From Serinus canaria (lineage: Eukaryota > Chordata > Aves > Passeriformes > Fringillidae), in the NCBI RefSeq assembly GCF_022539315.1, contig NC_066322.1:21152765-21216764 (forward strand): a stretch of DNA of 64,000 nucleotides, in the 5' to 3' direction. A program made the position numbers and the translations under genes. Positions 39,401 to 50,206 of the stretch are shown here, in pieces. The notes under the pieces are model-generated. The model made no database searches, had not been told where the DNA came from, and saw nothing but the letters and a program-made list of their open reading frames with translations. Within the stretch, counting starts at the first letter, position 1. The number at the start of each line of letters is the position of its first letter.

Positions 39401-39992
39401 GTGTTCAGACCAGTGACCATAAATCTATCAGCTATCCAATCTCCAGCATTGCATTTCCTCTTTTGCTCTGAGATCCTGGGCCACCATGGAAGGAGAGCTG
39501 AAATCTTGCTGTAGTTGCTGTGGTGTGTCAAGCAGCTGTTCAAAGCTAGAGAAATTGCTTTGAACAAGGCAGAGAGAAGTTCTGATTTTAAACTTCTATA
39601 TTAAAGTGGTAATGAAATGTATTTTTGTACACAGCTTTGAAAATCCCCACTGTGGAATCATGTGCTATCAAGGGTCATTTTAATAACATTGATTGTTAAA
39701 AGACACGGCTCCCAGTGTAAAACCAGAACTCATTAGAATTCAGCATAGAGCTGTTTACAGAGGAATGCGTAAAACTGAAGATTAAGAAGAGCTGGATATC
39801 AGTGCTATATTCCAAAGGGAAATCCACCATGTACTTACTGTCCCAATCAGTGGTACCCAAAGGCAATGTGTACCTCTGTGAGTGTACCCTACTGGAGAGG
39901 GAACTCTCAGAGTTTGGCCAAGGGTAACTATAAATATTAAAACCTTTATTATCAATGTTTGATAGAAACATAAAAAATTTATGGTTGTATAC
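36490..39992. other. Gene-free AT-rich DNA
   Basis: A slightly GC-richer pocket lies at about 37800-37960. An A/C-rich low-complexity tract (ACCAACCAAACAACAAAACC-like) lies at 38787-38822. Minus-strand frames at 38257-38582 overlap one another and look random. No gene or known mobile element was found. Confidence 0.5.
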
Positions 39993-39995
39993 AAA

Positions 39996-40112
39996 TTCTT
40001 TCTTTAGCAGAGGAGACACATGAGATTTTATACTGCCACTGTTAAGTCACTTTTTTCTTTCAGACAAAATCTAATTATTTCCACCCAAATTTCTTTCTTT
40101 CTTTAGCAGAGG
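39996..40112 (+). repeat. Direct repeat of an 18-mer, spacing 99
   Basis: TTCTTTCTTTAGCAGAGG occurs at 39996-40013 and again at 40095-40112. The second copy has extra TTTC units upstream. Both end in a pyrimidine tract plus AG, so both resemble splice acceptors. The copies may come from a local duplication or from convergence on TTTC simple sequence. Confidence 0.75.
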
Positions 40113-41533
40113 TGGCATCATCCAAAAGAAGTAAAATAGAATGAATAGCTGAAGCCCTGTATATAGTTAAATGGCAGATTCTATATCAAGGTCATTCAGA
40201 TAGGCTGTTCTGCTATGTTTTGTTTATTTTTCTCTTTTTTCCCTTTTAGTTTCCAATCCCCTAGCCTCTCTGCCTCCTCTTGCTATTCAGTATGTGGTTG
40301 TCACAGACTCTCTTTTATTTAGAAACAAATGCATTCAGACATCTTTGGTACTTAGAAAAGCAGTCTCAAATCATTAACATAGCAGGAACACCTAGGAGTT
40401 ATCCAGCATATGGAAAAAAAAAAAACCTGGGAAGACTTCAGTGCACTCTGTAACAGTACAAGATGGAAATTAGAGGTATCTACCCAAATGTGAATTTCCA
40501 TGCCCCTATAACATGCAAATGGAATTACTTTCCATGTTATTGAGAAAATTCATTAAGTAGATGTAGAATCTGAAGAGGGAACCTTCTTGTCTTGTAGTGG
40601 GAAGTTGTATGAGATGTAGCAACATCTGTGTATTTAAAATATGATTATCAGAATTGAAATGCAGAATTAACCAATCTTACACTATTTATGCTAATGGAAC
40701 AAAAAATGTAAACTTCCTGAAAAAGACAATGTGCAGAGAAACTAATTTAGAAACTAACAGTCAATAGTGGCACTAGTATCATTCTAGAAATATATTTCAT
40801 AGCTCTGTTGTGAAGTGTAGAAATCCAGTATGTCCTGATTTTTAAAATATTTTACTAATGTTTTCTACTTTCTCAGCTGATGTCTTTTAAGTGGCCAGAC
40901 AGTACTGACTGGGAGCCTTTCCCCCTCCCAGCATCACCTCCAGTAAGGCCCCAGCTCGGCTGTATCTCTGTGTAACACTCTGCAACAAATTCAAAGTGTT
41001 AGCCAATATTCATCTCTTTCGTTTGTCTTGGGCCCTCTGCAAGTCCAGCCACATTAATTGTTGAAGAAGCATTTGAGAAATACATAGAGGGGATAATAAA
41101 CCCCCAAACTAAGAGAAACAAAACATTTAAAATCTTCTAGACTACCTAACCACTCATGTAATGTAACTACCATGGCCTTACTGCAGTTATTTTTCCTGTG
41201 GAAAATTACATGAATCCTCTTGGCTTTCATGTAAACTACGCTGTGTGGCCAACAGTGTGAATTTTCATATATTTTGAGCAAAAATGCACACTTAGATGTG
41301 GCAATATGTTTGTGGTGGCACTGCTATTGCACTACTAAATTGCAAGATTCATTTCATGTACATTGCTTTAAGTTTATTTAATTTAGATTAACAAAAGCCA
41401 TCATAGTATTAGGATAATCAAAACTATATAAATAAGTGAAGCTTCTTTTGAATAAATCAATTTTTGAATAGACAAAGAGTAGAATACACTTTCCTGCAAT
41501 CTAGGACAAAATGCTGTGTATAAAAGTTTCAGT
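40113..41533. other. Gene-free AT-rich DNA
   Basis: No gene or repeat family is recognised. The stretch 40918-40980 is locally C-rich, followed by ordinary AT-rich sequence. An ATGCAAAT word lies at 40513-40520. Confidence 0.5.
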
Positions 41534-41551
41534 GACTGTCCGTGGACAGTC
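41534..41551. repeat. 8-bp perfect hairpin, 2-nt spacer
   Basis: GACTGTCC (41534-41541) and GGACAGTC (41544-41551) flank GT. This is a short dyad, probably fortuitous. Confidence 0.7.
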
Positions 41552-42227
41552 TTTGCTGTAAATGAATGTTTTTGAATAACACCAGCAATCTAAAGGTAAT
41601 GAAAGCAGTTTATGCAAGGTGCAATAAACAGCCATTGTTGTGTCTACAGAACATTGCTTTATGCTACTGTGAAGATTGTCTTTTTAGTCTTCCATCTGTT
41701 TTGAAAAAAAATAAAATTCAGAGGCCACTAGTCTGAAAGAAACAAGGACAAGATAATAACTAGAGACACAATTAATCCCTGTGCTTTGGAATAGGACAAA
41801 TTGTTACAACAATCACAGAGAAAGCTGTACAGAGGTTACAGGAAGGCAAGTTAATGCAATGCTTAAAAATGGGAACAAAGAGTGTTAGAAAGAGCTAAAT
41901 TACTAAAGCAAAGAAATGAAAATACAGCTTAATAAGGAACAAATGTTGCATGCTGTGTATTAACAGTGGAATGCTTGCAGAAAATATGGAAAAGTCTTTG
42001 TTTATTCAACCCTGACTCATGGGCGAAGGTTTACATAAACTGAGCTTCTCTCCTGATCACAGGTATGTGAGATGTCCTGTGGGGATGGGTAGTCCATAGG
42101 GCTCGCTTGAAATCCAACAAATGTTTGGATTCAGTCACTCAGGGTACAAACTTGATTGCATAATTGTCAGCAAAAAGCTCCCATTTTATCACTGGGGCCA
42201 GGATGGCACAAATGCAGCAGGCTCCAG
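41552..42227. other. Gene-free AT-rich DNA
   Basis: No gene was found. A 7-bp dyad, AATCCAA/TTGGATT, lies at 42111-42131. Composition shifts towards G+C after about 42180. Confidence 0.5.
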
Positions 42228-42345
42228 CTGCGTTGCCAGCACAGGTTGCTGAAGGAGCTGCAGAGTGCTGCAGCCAGGGTCCGTGCACGGCTGGATCTCA
42301 GCCCCGCTCCCGTACGGAGCACACGGGGCTCTGTGCCCTCCCGGG
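42228..42345. other. Small CpG cluster
   Basis: About eight CpG dinucleotides fall within roughly 120 bp (for example GTCCGTGCACGG, CCCGTACGGAGC, CCCGGG), in a window otherwise very poor in CpG. Open frames on the + strand (42156-42437 from a TTG, 42164-42418) match no family. An AATAAA lies downstream, at 42420-42425. The cluster could be a decayed LTR, a short unmethylated regulatory element or a first exon. It is too small for a standard CpG-island call, and I cannot identify it. Confidence 0.5.
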
Positions 42346-42901
42346 CTGCTTCTGGGGCTCCCCTTCACTCACTGACAGCAATGAGCTGTTGTCTTGTGTG
42401 CAAAGGAGGAAATGTTAGCAATAAAAGTCCTGATTAATGAATATACAGAGCAGATCCTGTTTTCAGTCGTGCCCTTTCAACCTCACTGAAGTTGAGGCCA
42501 TCTTGAATCTCATCAGGACTTTTTCAAGCCTGCATCACCTCCAGAAATCCAGAGAGGCTTTGGGATGTTAAGGGCCAGGACTGAGAAAACAGAGGTTTTT
42601 ATAGTGGGACATCAGAGTGGGGAAGAGAAAAATGCACCTAGAAAGGACCACAGCAGGTGATATAAACCCTTATTACAGTCTACAGCAATTTAATGAAAGT
42701 AAGTCACAATAAATAAAAATACCTGAGGTGGAACCGAGAGGCAGCTGACCCAGCCTGAATGAGAACTAAATTGCAGTTGCCCCTATTGCATCACTAAATT
42801 ACCCTCCTCAAGAGGAAGGAATACAAGTTCCATGTTGGTGTTTTTTTCCTGTTTTAAAAAAAGTTTTAGTAATTCAAAGAAATGTCTACTGTTAGTGAAT
42901 G
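42346..42901. other. Gene-free DNA
   Basis: Composition returns to AT-rich after about 42430. I see no gene, repeat family or strong dyad. Confidence 0.5.
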
Positions 42902-42925
42902 TTTACCATGTTAGTGCATGGTAAA
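42902..42925. repeat. 9-bp perfect inverted repeat
   Basis: TTTACCATG (42902-42910) and CATGGTAAA (42917-42925) flank TTAGTG. The word GTTAGTG also occurs just upstream (about 42890-42897), so the site mixes a small direct and an inverted repeat. Confidence 0.8.
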
Positions 42926-44071
42926 TACTTGATGGATTGAATTAATTCCCCTCTTTGTGTGCTGACATCCTTCTCGCTGATAGGGCGATTCTACAGATGT
43001 ACAGAAATGCTGCACAGGATGGGATGTTTCTTTATGGCATTTCCGTATGCTTTAAATCTCTGAAGAGTTTTCTTCTGTGTGTGCTTTATATTGAGTCGTT
43101 AAATACAAAAACAAACTTATTCACAAACAGCTTTGATCTAGGCTTCCTGTGATTTATCTCTGCTGCCTATAGCATGCACTGAAATCCTACCTGATTGTTA
43201 TTAGCTTCCCAAATATTTATATCACTCCAGATAATCAATGCTTATCACAGCCAATACAGACATTACGAGTTCCTCAAAGAAAGGCACTGTCAGCATAATA
43301 GCATTTTAGTTATTGTAGCATATGTTTTCAAATAAGTCTTTCCAGTATCAATTGAACAGAGTAACTATACACATCGTATTAATAGATGATGTTAAAAATA
43401 TTATACATGTAAATTACAGCTTTTCCCACTAAGTGTAAGAAGCAATAATGCAATGTCTTGGAGGTATTAATGTTCACTTAATTTAAATCATGTTGTTAGT
43501 GCTGTTTTCTGTGCTCATTCCCTTGCGTTTGCACTCTCTACAGAATGTTTTTCATTCAACTGCTGTGTAAAACAAATTTGCTTGTAGGGGTTTGGTGATA
43601 TAAAGTATCTGACTGGCACCAATGCATCAGCTATTCTACATGTAACTGAAAACATAAATTCAATATTTGGAGAAGTAGAGATAGCAGCATCTACTGGTTT
43701 AGGAGATGTGGATGACATGTTTTTGGTTATCAAGTGTGCTGCAAGTTCATGGGGAAGTTCAGTGGAGAACACTCTGAGCCCTTCTGTCCTACAGCTTCCC
43801 AACCTCTTACACCCTGCACCACTTTGAAGTTCTCCAAAAGGAAGTGCAATGCTTTTTTTCTCTTTTTAAAAGATATTTCAGAGAAAATAGTATTATTTAC
43901 TTTGTTAGGAAGACTAAATACTCATCTGTCTCCCAAGAGAATCTAGGCTAGGAACCCTACAAAAATACTTCTGTAGGCAGCACAGTCATGCTTTGAAAAG
44001 GGGAATTACTCTTTATCTCTGTATAAAAGTACTTGCTGCTCATGCAAGATATTAGGGACTCAGTTCTGAAT
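42926..44071. other. Gene-free DNA, CNE-like texture at 43.2-43.5 kb
   Basis: The interval 43180-43500 is non-repetitive AT-rich sequence with several TAAT and ATTA cores and no homopolymers, and reads like conserved non-coding DNA. No coding frame is credible: the - frame at 43515-43802 overlaps a + frame at 43734-43946. Confidence 0.45.
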
Positions 44072-44117
44072 CAGAATCCTGATTCTGTCTTCTGCATAGA
44101 TGCAAATCAGAAGACAG
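44072..44117. repeat. Two adjoining hairpins
   Basis: CAGAATC (44072-44078) pairs with GATTCTG (44081-44087). CTGTCTTCTG (44085-44094) pairs with CAGAAGACAG (44108-44117). The two stems share three bases, so only one can form fully at a time. An ATGCAAAT octamer word lies in the second loop (44100-44107). Confidence 0.8.
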
Positions 44118-44777
44118 ATATACAAATTGGTGTGAGGATTCTTCATGCCTTAACTACCTGAAACTTTGACTCTCACCTAAAAAAACTCCAAAAAACTAAT
44201 TTAAAGTTAAAATTATTTTTGAAATGGTTTAGCATATTTCCTTTATTACTTTTCTCAAATCTGTAATTTTTTTTCTGATGTATGCAGAATATACACACAC
44301 ATACATAGATGCAGCTACATGTAGATATACAACAATCTGCTGACATTCTTGGTTTTTCCAACTCACACTGAGTACAATAATCAAAGAGTTTCCTGAAAAT
44401 CTGTGCTCCTGAGATCATTGGATTAGTTCAACATTTCAGCTTCTGTTTGAAATGCAGGCTTTCTGGAACCTCAAAACTACCTGCTAAATCTGGACCTTTC
44501 ATGACTGACTCAAAAAGCTGAAACGTAACAGTAGTAAGTTATCTGTATATTTAGAAAGAGAGAATAATTTGGATAAGCAGTTATTTGAAAGTTTATAATG
44601 CATCTGAATGCAACTTCTATTTTCTTTTGCAGGCTTAAAGACGTACCATTTTATAAATCATGCAATATAGTCAATGTAGATCCCCAAAGCCTATATTTCT
44701 AGTCATGTTACCTGTGAAAGGCATGTTTCTTCTGCTGGAAAATATCTTATATATCATCTTTATTGTTACTTACTGGA
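44118..44777. other. Gene-free AT-rich DNA
   Basis: A donor-like GTAAGT lies near 44534, with possible acceptors at about 44438, but the combination is unconvincing. Nothing else is notable. Confidence 0.5.
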
Positions 44778-44833
44778 GTCATAGAATTATTTAGACTAGA
44801 AAAGACCTTTTAGATCATTGAGTTCAACCATAA
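44778..44833 (-). mobile_element. CR1 LINE 3'-end remnant, antisense
   Basis: The block begins AGTCATAGAATTATTTAGAC and continues through AAAAGACCTTTTAGATCATT and GAGTTCAACCATAA. This is the reverse complement of a CR1 3' terminus, whose family signature is a GGTCTTTTC-type block ending in TTCTATGA. The match fades after about 44833, so only the extreme 3' end is left and the element is heavily 5'-truncated. It is too decayed for subfamily assignment by eye, but its AAAAGACC/GATCATTGAGTTCAACC wording is more like copies in non-galliform birds. Confidence 0.82.
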
Positions 44834-46223
44834 ATGAAGAATTTGGCTGAGTGTGGTGGTTTTTTTTGGAGGAACATTTTGCTTTTTCTTATTTTGTGTT
44901 TGGGTTTTTTTTTTAAACTTTCTAGATTCAAAGTGATGGATTGACCTGACTTACATGGTGTTGTTAGATCACTGATCACCATCACCATACAAAAAAGCAG
45001 GCTAAAGTTAAGTTGATTTTACTCAGAATTGAATGTAAACTCCTGTTCCTACAAAACAATTGCATGTAAGTGGATAATTTTCAATGCAGTGAATAAACTT
45101 TATATTCTTTAATAATTGATTTGACTGTTTCTGTCCAACAGCTCTTCTGGAGTACTCTGAGAAATGTGAAACTCATGCTGTGTGAATGTCTTATTCATGT
45201 GCAAACTGTACCAATTCAGGATAACAACCAGTGGGAATAAAGCACTACCTGCAGACCTATAAACATAAAGGGAAAAGAAAACTGGAAAAAAAAAAGGACC
45301 ATGTTGGTAATGCACATTCCATTTTAGGATTAAGGAAATAGTCACTGGAAATAGTTGTGGTTGAGCAGACTCCTCCTCTACTGATTGCTATTAGAAGTGC
45401 ATGAATTGTTTCCTTTACACCATTGAAATGTGGAAAAAGGGTTTTAATGCAGACAATTCAATTACTGGTAACAACCTCCATGTGCAGAGGTGTACTTGGG
45501 AGCTGTGTCCTTGTGGCCTGGTCTGTTGCATGGTTCTCTGAGGACAAAAAATATCAGGAGATGCAGTGCCACTTGCACACACTAAAAGGGCAGCGGATTA
45601 AAAGTTGATCCACTGTTTTCCTTCAGCATATATCAAGTCTCTTCAAGTAAAGTTTCAGGTCACTTCTGGGACATCTTTGCAGGTAAATGAGCACTGTGTT
45701 TATTAGTCTCTCTGGTAGATAAGGAGGTTTCAGTTTTAATGACTGCAAGATCAAATATTTGACAAAAAGTGAAAAGCAAAGACCGGACATATATATTCTA
45801 AAGTGAAAGAGGGAGGAGAATAATGAGTTTGAAGGAAATAAAACACGGGCTGCTTTGTGGAAAAGAATGCTACAAAGGTCTCTGTGTGAATCTTCGGTTC
45901 CTGGAGTTTCTGCCAATTCCTTTTATTACTATTTCAAGTAACCAGGTACATATGGCATGTTTGTAAGTAAAGCAGTCAATGAAGTTAGTTACACCTCTGC
46001 ATTTATTACCCTACCCCTGAGTATTATTAACTTTTACATTCCCCATAAAATATAATTTATCACTTAAATAATTTGCTTTGTGTCAGGGTTCAGTGTGCTC
46101 CAGTGCTTTCCTGCTCATTAAATGAGATATTTTTACTTAATGAGCCTAGAATGTCCTTTGCATGTAACATTTGAATTGATTTCAAACACTCCATTTTTCT
46201 AACATATTTGTATGTAATTTCAG
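44834..46223. other. Gene-free AT-rich DNA
   Basis: T-rich tracts at 44862-44916 flank the CR1 remnant. The remainder has no gene or repeat that I recognise. Confidence 0.5.
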
Positions 46224-46307
46224 AATGTGGACCTTATTCCCCAGTCTTACTCTGAAGAAAAAAGAGCTACAAAGAATAATGACCCATGAATTCTGGAGAG
46301 GAACACA
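46224..46307 (+). other. Possible exon, 84 nt, strong splice signals
   Basis: An acceptor ending in ATTTCAG at 46223 and a near-consensus donor GTAAGTATG at 46308 bound 84 nt. One frame, whose ATG is at 46225-46227, is open throughout (it begins MWTLFPSLTLKKK and ends EFWRGT plus two bases); another has a stop. The translation matches no family I know. Its phase does not join that of the segment at 49324-49391. An open frame this short is not evidence of coding. If real, it is as likely to be a non-coding RNA exon as a coding one. Confidence 0.25.
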
Positions 46308-47583
46308 GTAAGTATGTGTGAATATTTTAAAAAAACCCTATTATCTGCCTGCACTTTGCATTCTTTCATCTAGTTTGAAAGTCTGAGTTACTATTTGAGC
46401 CTGATACTACAGTTATTACAAACATAATACTCCATTAGGAAAGAGTTTTTAGAAGGGACTGCAAGATATGAATTTCCATGAAATTAACAACATTTAAAAA
46501 TAACCCAACACTTATATGTATGTGTGTGATACCTGATTGATATAGCAGACAGCTAGTCTTTCAAATGTACAAAGTTCACATATAAAATATATATTCATAG
46601 GATAAATAAACACCATATAACTCTAACAATGTGCACCTAATGGAGATCTGGCTCATCTCTTTGCAATTGCAAATAATCTCTTTGCAATTATTTAATAAAA
46701 TCTGAGTAGAGAAACCCTCTGTTGTGCAGTAAATCATTTGCTCATAATAATCACTGGAACCAAAAACCAGCCCAAACCTCTGAGCTATCTCAGCAATTCC
46801 AGGATAAACACTGTGCCGCCACACTTTAAATGGAATTTTGCCACCAGCTAGGTTTCAAGGAGTCAGTGAGTAGTATATGATGGATTCACAAGTGGGTGTT
46901 CATTTGAGTCCATTATAACAAATGTGACCATCTGTGCATCAGCTGTACACCACTGACATGCAGGGTGCAAGTCTGATCAGTCAGGTGCTCAGGATCTATG
47001 GCAATTTGCATGGCATGAAACACTCAATAAAGAACAGAAAAGCTGAAATTCAATCCCATAAAAATGCTAATATTGTAATGTAGATTTTTTTTTTCTTCTG
47101 AGTGAAAAAATATTAACTCACGAAATAAGCAGAAATATATTTAACAGAACTTACAACTTTTTTTCAGAGTGTATTTGGCCACCATTAAATGTCATATTCA
47201 CATTTTCCCATGGTTGCCTTGTCTCACCTGATTAAGAGCTTGAGCCTCTCTTTGTGTTTTCTCCTCTGGGCTGGGTTCCTTGGCTGATGTCTGTTTCCTA
47301 CAAGGCACGTGCAGCCATGTACCTGAGGTGTGAGTGTTTGTTGTGGGATGTGCTGTGGCTAGCGTGGCACATGGTGAGCAAAGGAGCACGAGCAGGAGGA
47401 AGTGGTGGGTGGGCAGTCTGTGCCTTGGTGTAGCACCCTTCCTTAACACACTCATGTTTGCCAAGGGAAATCTCAAAATTCTCATCAGACTGACATAACT
47501 AGCCTATTTGAAAAAAAAGTTTTTAAAATAGTGCAGTAATGTTTTGTGAGACTGGGTCATGCCTTGTAGGTCAAGGACAAAAA
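46308..47583. other. Gene-free AT-rich DNA
   Basis: A small direct repeat, ATCTCTTTGCAATT-like, lies at about 46655-46690. A GC-richer pocket lies at about 47235-47430; the - frame through it (47198-47485, 95 codons) is unrecognised. Confidence 0.5.
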
Positions 47584-47640
47584 GAATGTTTTCCTGGTTG
47601 TGGCAAGGAGAAAAAGAGAACATTTCCCTGATTGTGGCAA
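47584..47640 (+). repeat. Imperfect direct repeat, period 34
   Basis: GAATGTTTTCCTGGTTGTGG (47584-47603) and GAACATTTCCCTGATTGTGG (47618-47637) continue identically with CAA. A purine-rich spacer of about 11 nt separates them. This is an old local duplication. Confidence 0.75.
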
Positions 47641-49323
47641 TAGGAGTTAACAGTAGTGTGATTATCCATAATAGTGTATGAAATGTGAGATCTTCATCGT
47701 TGCCATGCAGGGAGAGAAAAACAAATGAAAATTTGAAATCAGCTATTGATTATAATTTAGTGAGGGGCAAATACACCCAGGTTATTTATGAAGGCCTTCT
47801 TATCATTGAAAAGGATACTAAGAAACATAATAGCTCTGATGCAGATTGGGGAAACAATGTCATTGAATATGTAAAGTATGAGGGAATGTCTTCTCTTGCT
47901 GTAACCCATCAGAGGGGTGCATCACATACCCCTCAGAAATCAGTTTATTTTGCTTTTCCTTACAGTCCTTCATCATTTTGTCCATTTGAGCTGCAGACAG
48001 TTAAGATTGGTACACTCAAGCTGGATGTGCTTTTCTTTTTCATACTTTTCACTGTAAAATGAAAAGGAAGTGTGTTGGTGTTTTGTTTTGTGCTTTATTT
48101 TGGTTATGTTCCCTCTCCTTCCTCCTCCCCTTCCCCAATAAAAAAATTAAGCTATCATTTGCTCCAGGAAAATAGTGAATATCACTTTAGATACTGAAGT
48201 CTGTATTATTGTAGCATATTTATATGTCTGATGAGTTCTCAGACATAATGATGATAAGAGACTTTTTTTCCTTTCTGATTCTATAAAAGCAGTAGACCTG
48301 GCCTTTATTTAATTTTTTAAGGATAGACATGAGATATTTTAAATTTCATTTGTATTACTTTTCTAGGCAATAATTATCGTTGTTATATTTCAAATTCTAA
48401 TGTCAAAGAGTTTACTTTTAAAATGAAAAATAAGTGATTTCAGTAGAATTTCACTAAAATATCTAGCCAAAGTAATTAATTTTTAAAATAATTTTTTATT
48501 TTCTGCACTGTGAATGTTTAGTTACTCTGGATGAATGATAACTTGGTTGTTATATCATATAAATCCCAGTGATGTCTCAATGTGTGCAGAAAGGAAAACC
48601 TGATTTCCTTTCTACTTGAGAAATTTCTGTGATGGATCAGCAAGTCTTTTGGGAGAGGGTGTTGCTGTGTTTCTTAGAGTTAAGACTGGACCTACTGGAA
48701 GTGCAAAACTGGAGCTTTCTCCCCTTTAGAGTGTACCACTCCTGGAAACACATTCTATTTTAAGAAAATTCAGGTAGATCATAGAGGAGTTAAGCCTATA
48801 ATAATATCTTTATTCCTGTAATTGACAGTTTGCATTTTATTATTCTGTATACAGCTGATCTTGGCACGAGTATTAGGAAATAATTCTTGTCATTAGGGAA
48901 CTGCCAAGGCTGTTTTGTGGCTGCTGTTGTTCTCGATCTTAAGCCTGGGGAAGAGCACACTTTGTTGTGGAAAGTCTCTGGCCAACAGTGACATGTGAGG
49001 TGTTGCAGAGCTGGTCACTGGCACCTGGGAAAAGGCACTAACAGGTGCCTGCAGCCCAGCTGAAGGGTGCTCATATGGGGGAACCTCAAGAAAGTGAGGA
49101 GCACAGGTCCTCAGGTCATACCCTGAATTTTCTCTGATATTTGAGACCCTTGTCTGTGACTAGAAATGGTTGAAGAGGGAATAAGTGTCAGATGGATACA
49201 ACTGTCATTTAAGGGATAAGTGACACTGCTCCACTGGGCTGGTACCAAAGGATCCATTATATGCATCTGCAGGCAACAAATTTTACTTAAGGTTTTTTTT
49301 TTAATAAACTATTTGTATTTCAG
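47641..49323. other. Gene-free DNA
   Basis: A 125-codon frame at 47685-48062 starts with GTG and matches nothing known. A GC-richer pocket at 48900-49090 contains a weak GGCACCTGGGA/AACAGGTGCC dyad. No gene or known repeat was found. Confidence 0.5.
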
Positions 49324-49391
49324 AAATAATCTATGTAGTTTCAAGAGAATTTGAGATAATGGTGCTTATCAGATTCCTTTTGGGAATGGCA
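49324..49391 (+). other. Possible exon, 68 nt, with good splice signals
   Basis: An acceptor ending in TATTTCAG at 49323 and a donor GTAAGTATT at 49392 bound 68 nt. One of three frames is open throughout and ends FEIMVLIRFLLGMA, which by eye resembles the FEMLxxGRFLxG stretch of SLC2A sugar transporters. The motif is incomplete (the Gly before Arg is Ile), no other transporter exon was found nearby, and an open frame over 22 codons is likely by chance. The splice signals are the stronger evidence. If used, it may be an exon of a non-coding transcript. Confidence 0.22.
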
Positions 49392-50164
49392 GTAAGTATT
49401 TTATAGTTAGTTTCAGTTAACATAAACTTTCCATAAATCAAATACATAATTTTTTACACATGTAGACGAAGGCCAAAGGTTCTCTTCAGTCTTTGAGAGC
49501 ACTGACATGAAATTTTTTATTAGTACCCATGATGAATAATGCACTTGACTTCAGTTTGGACAGCACTATTGAGAGAAACTACTGCATGTTTCTTGCAGAA
49601 GTACCTAAATAGCCAACTTTAATGCTGTAAAAGTTTATCTTTCTTTTAAATGAATTACCTCTTGGCTCAGTTTGTAACCTCCTGTTACCTCAGTTTGTTA
49701 CATGTACCTCCTGACAGCTGCAGCCTTTCTTGCATCAGTGGTCTCTGTGTTGCTGCCATCATATTGTGGGTTCATGGCTGGCTTTCAAGCTATCATTTCT
49801 TTGTGTCTTGGGGCTGTGTGGCTTGGAGGGGCCCTGAATCTAATATTGCTACTGCCATCCACTTTGCCACTACTGTGTATACTTGCAGCTGTCCAGATAC
49901 TCTTGCAGAGAAATGTAAATTGCTATTCTTAAACATAAACACAGATTTTCTTATTACATACTATTGGCCACTGTGCCCAAGTTCATCTGCAGTTATTTGG
50001 GCACTCTCCTGCTTTTATAGCTCAGATTCTTCACACTTTTCTATTTGAGTCCTGTGATGCTTTGACTTCTCTGCTATGTTTGGGATGCTCCCATATTGTT
50101 TTCAATTTGGCTGGAGTAGCGTTGCTTGCTTGTAAAATCCCAGGCTTTATTTTAGATCTTTGAT
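49392..50164. other. Gene-free DNA with a hydrophobic open frame
   Basis: A frame with a true ATG at 49702-49932 (76 codons) is strongly hydrophobic (LASVVSVLLP, LGAVWLGGALNLILLLP), and an overlapping frame runs 49650-50048. Pyrimidine-rich DNA gives hydrophobic translations by default, the ATG context is poor, and no donor/acceptor arrangement joins it in phase to 49324-49391. I do not call it a gene. Confidence 0.4.
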
Positions 50165-50206
50165 ACACTCTTTCCAAGTGTTTTCATACACTCTCCAAGT
50201 GTTTTA
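50165..50206 (+). repeat. Imperfect tandem duplication, period 23
   Basis: ACACTCTTTCCAAGTGTTTT followed by CAT (50165-50187) is repeated as ACACTCTCCAAGTGTTTTA (50188-50206) with a 2-nt deletion. Each copy also contains ACACT and AGTGT, so each can fold on itself. Confidence 0.85.

Noticed and set aside
47685..48062. 125-codon open frame as a gene
   Set aside because: It starts with GTG, its C-terminal half is T-rich and simply hydrophobic, and no family is recognised.
49324..49391. SLC2A (glucose transporter) exon
   Set aside because: The resemblance covers about 14 residues, lacks the key Gly of the GRF motif, and has no companion exons. It is kept only as a splice-bounded candidate.
49702..49932. 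Small multi-pass membrane protein
   Set aside because: The hydrophobicity follows from pyrimidine-rich DNA, the ATG context is poor, and the frame does not join any neighbouring candidate exon in phase.
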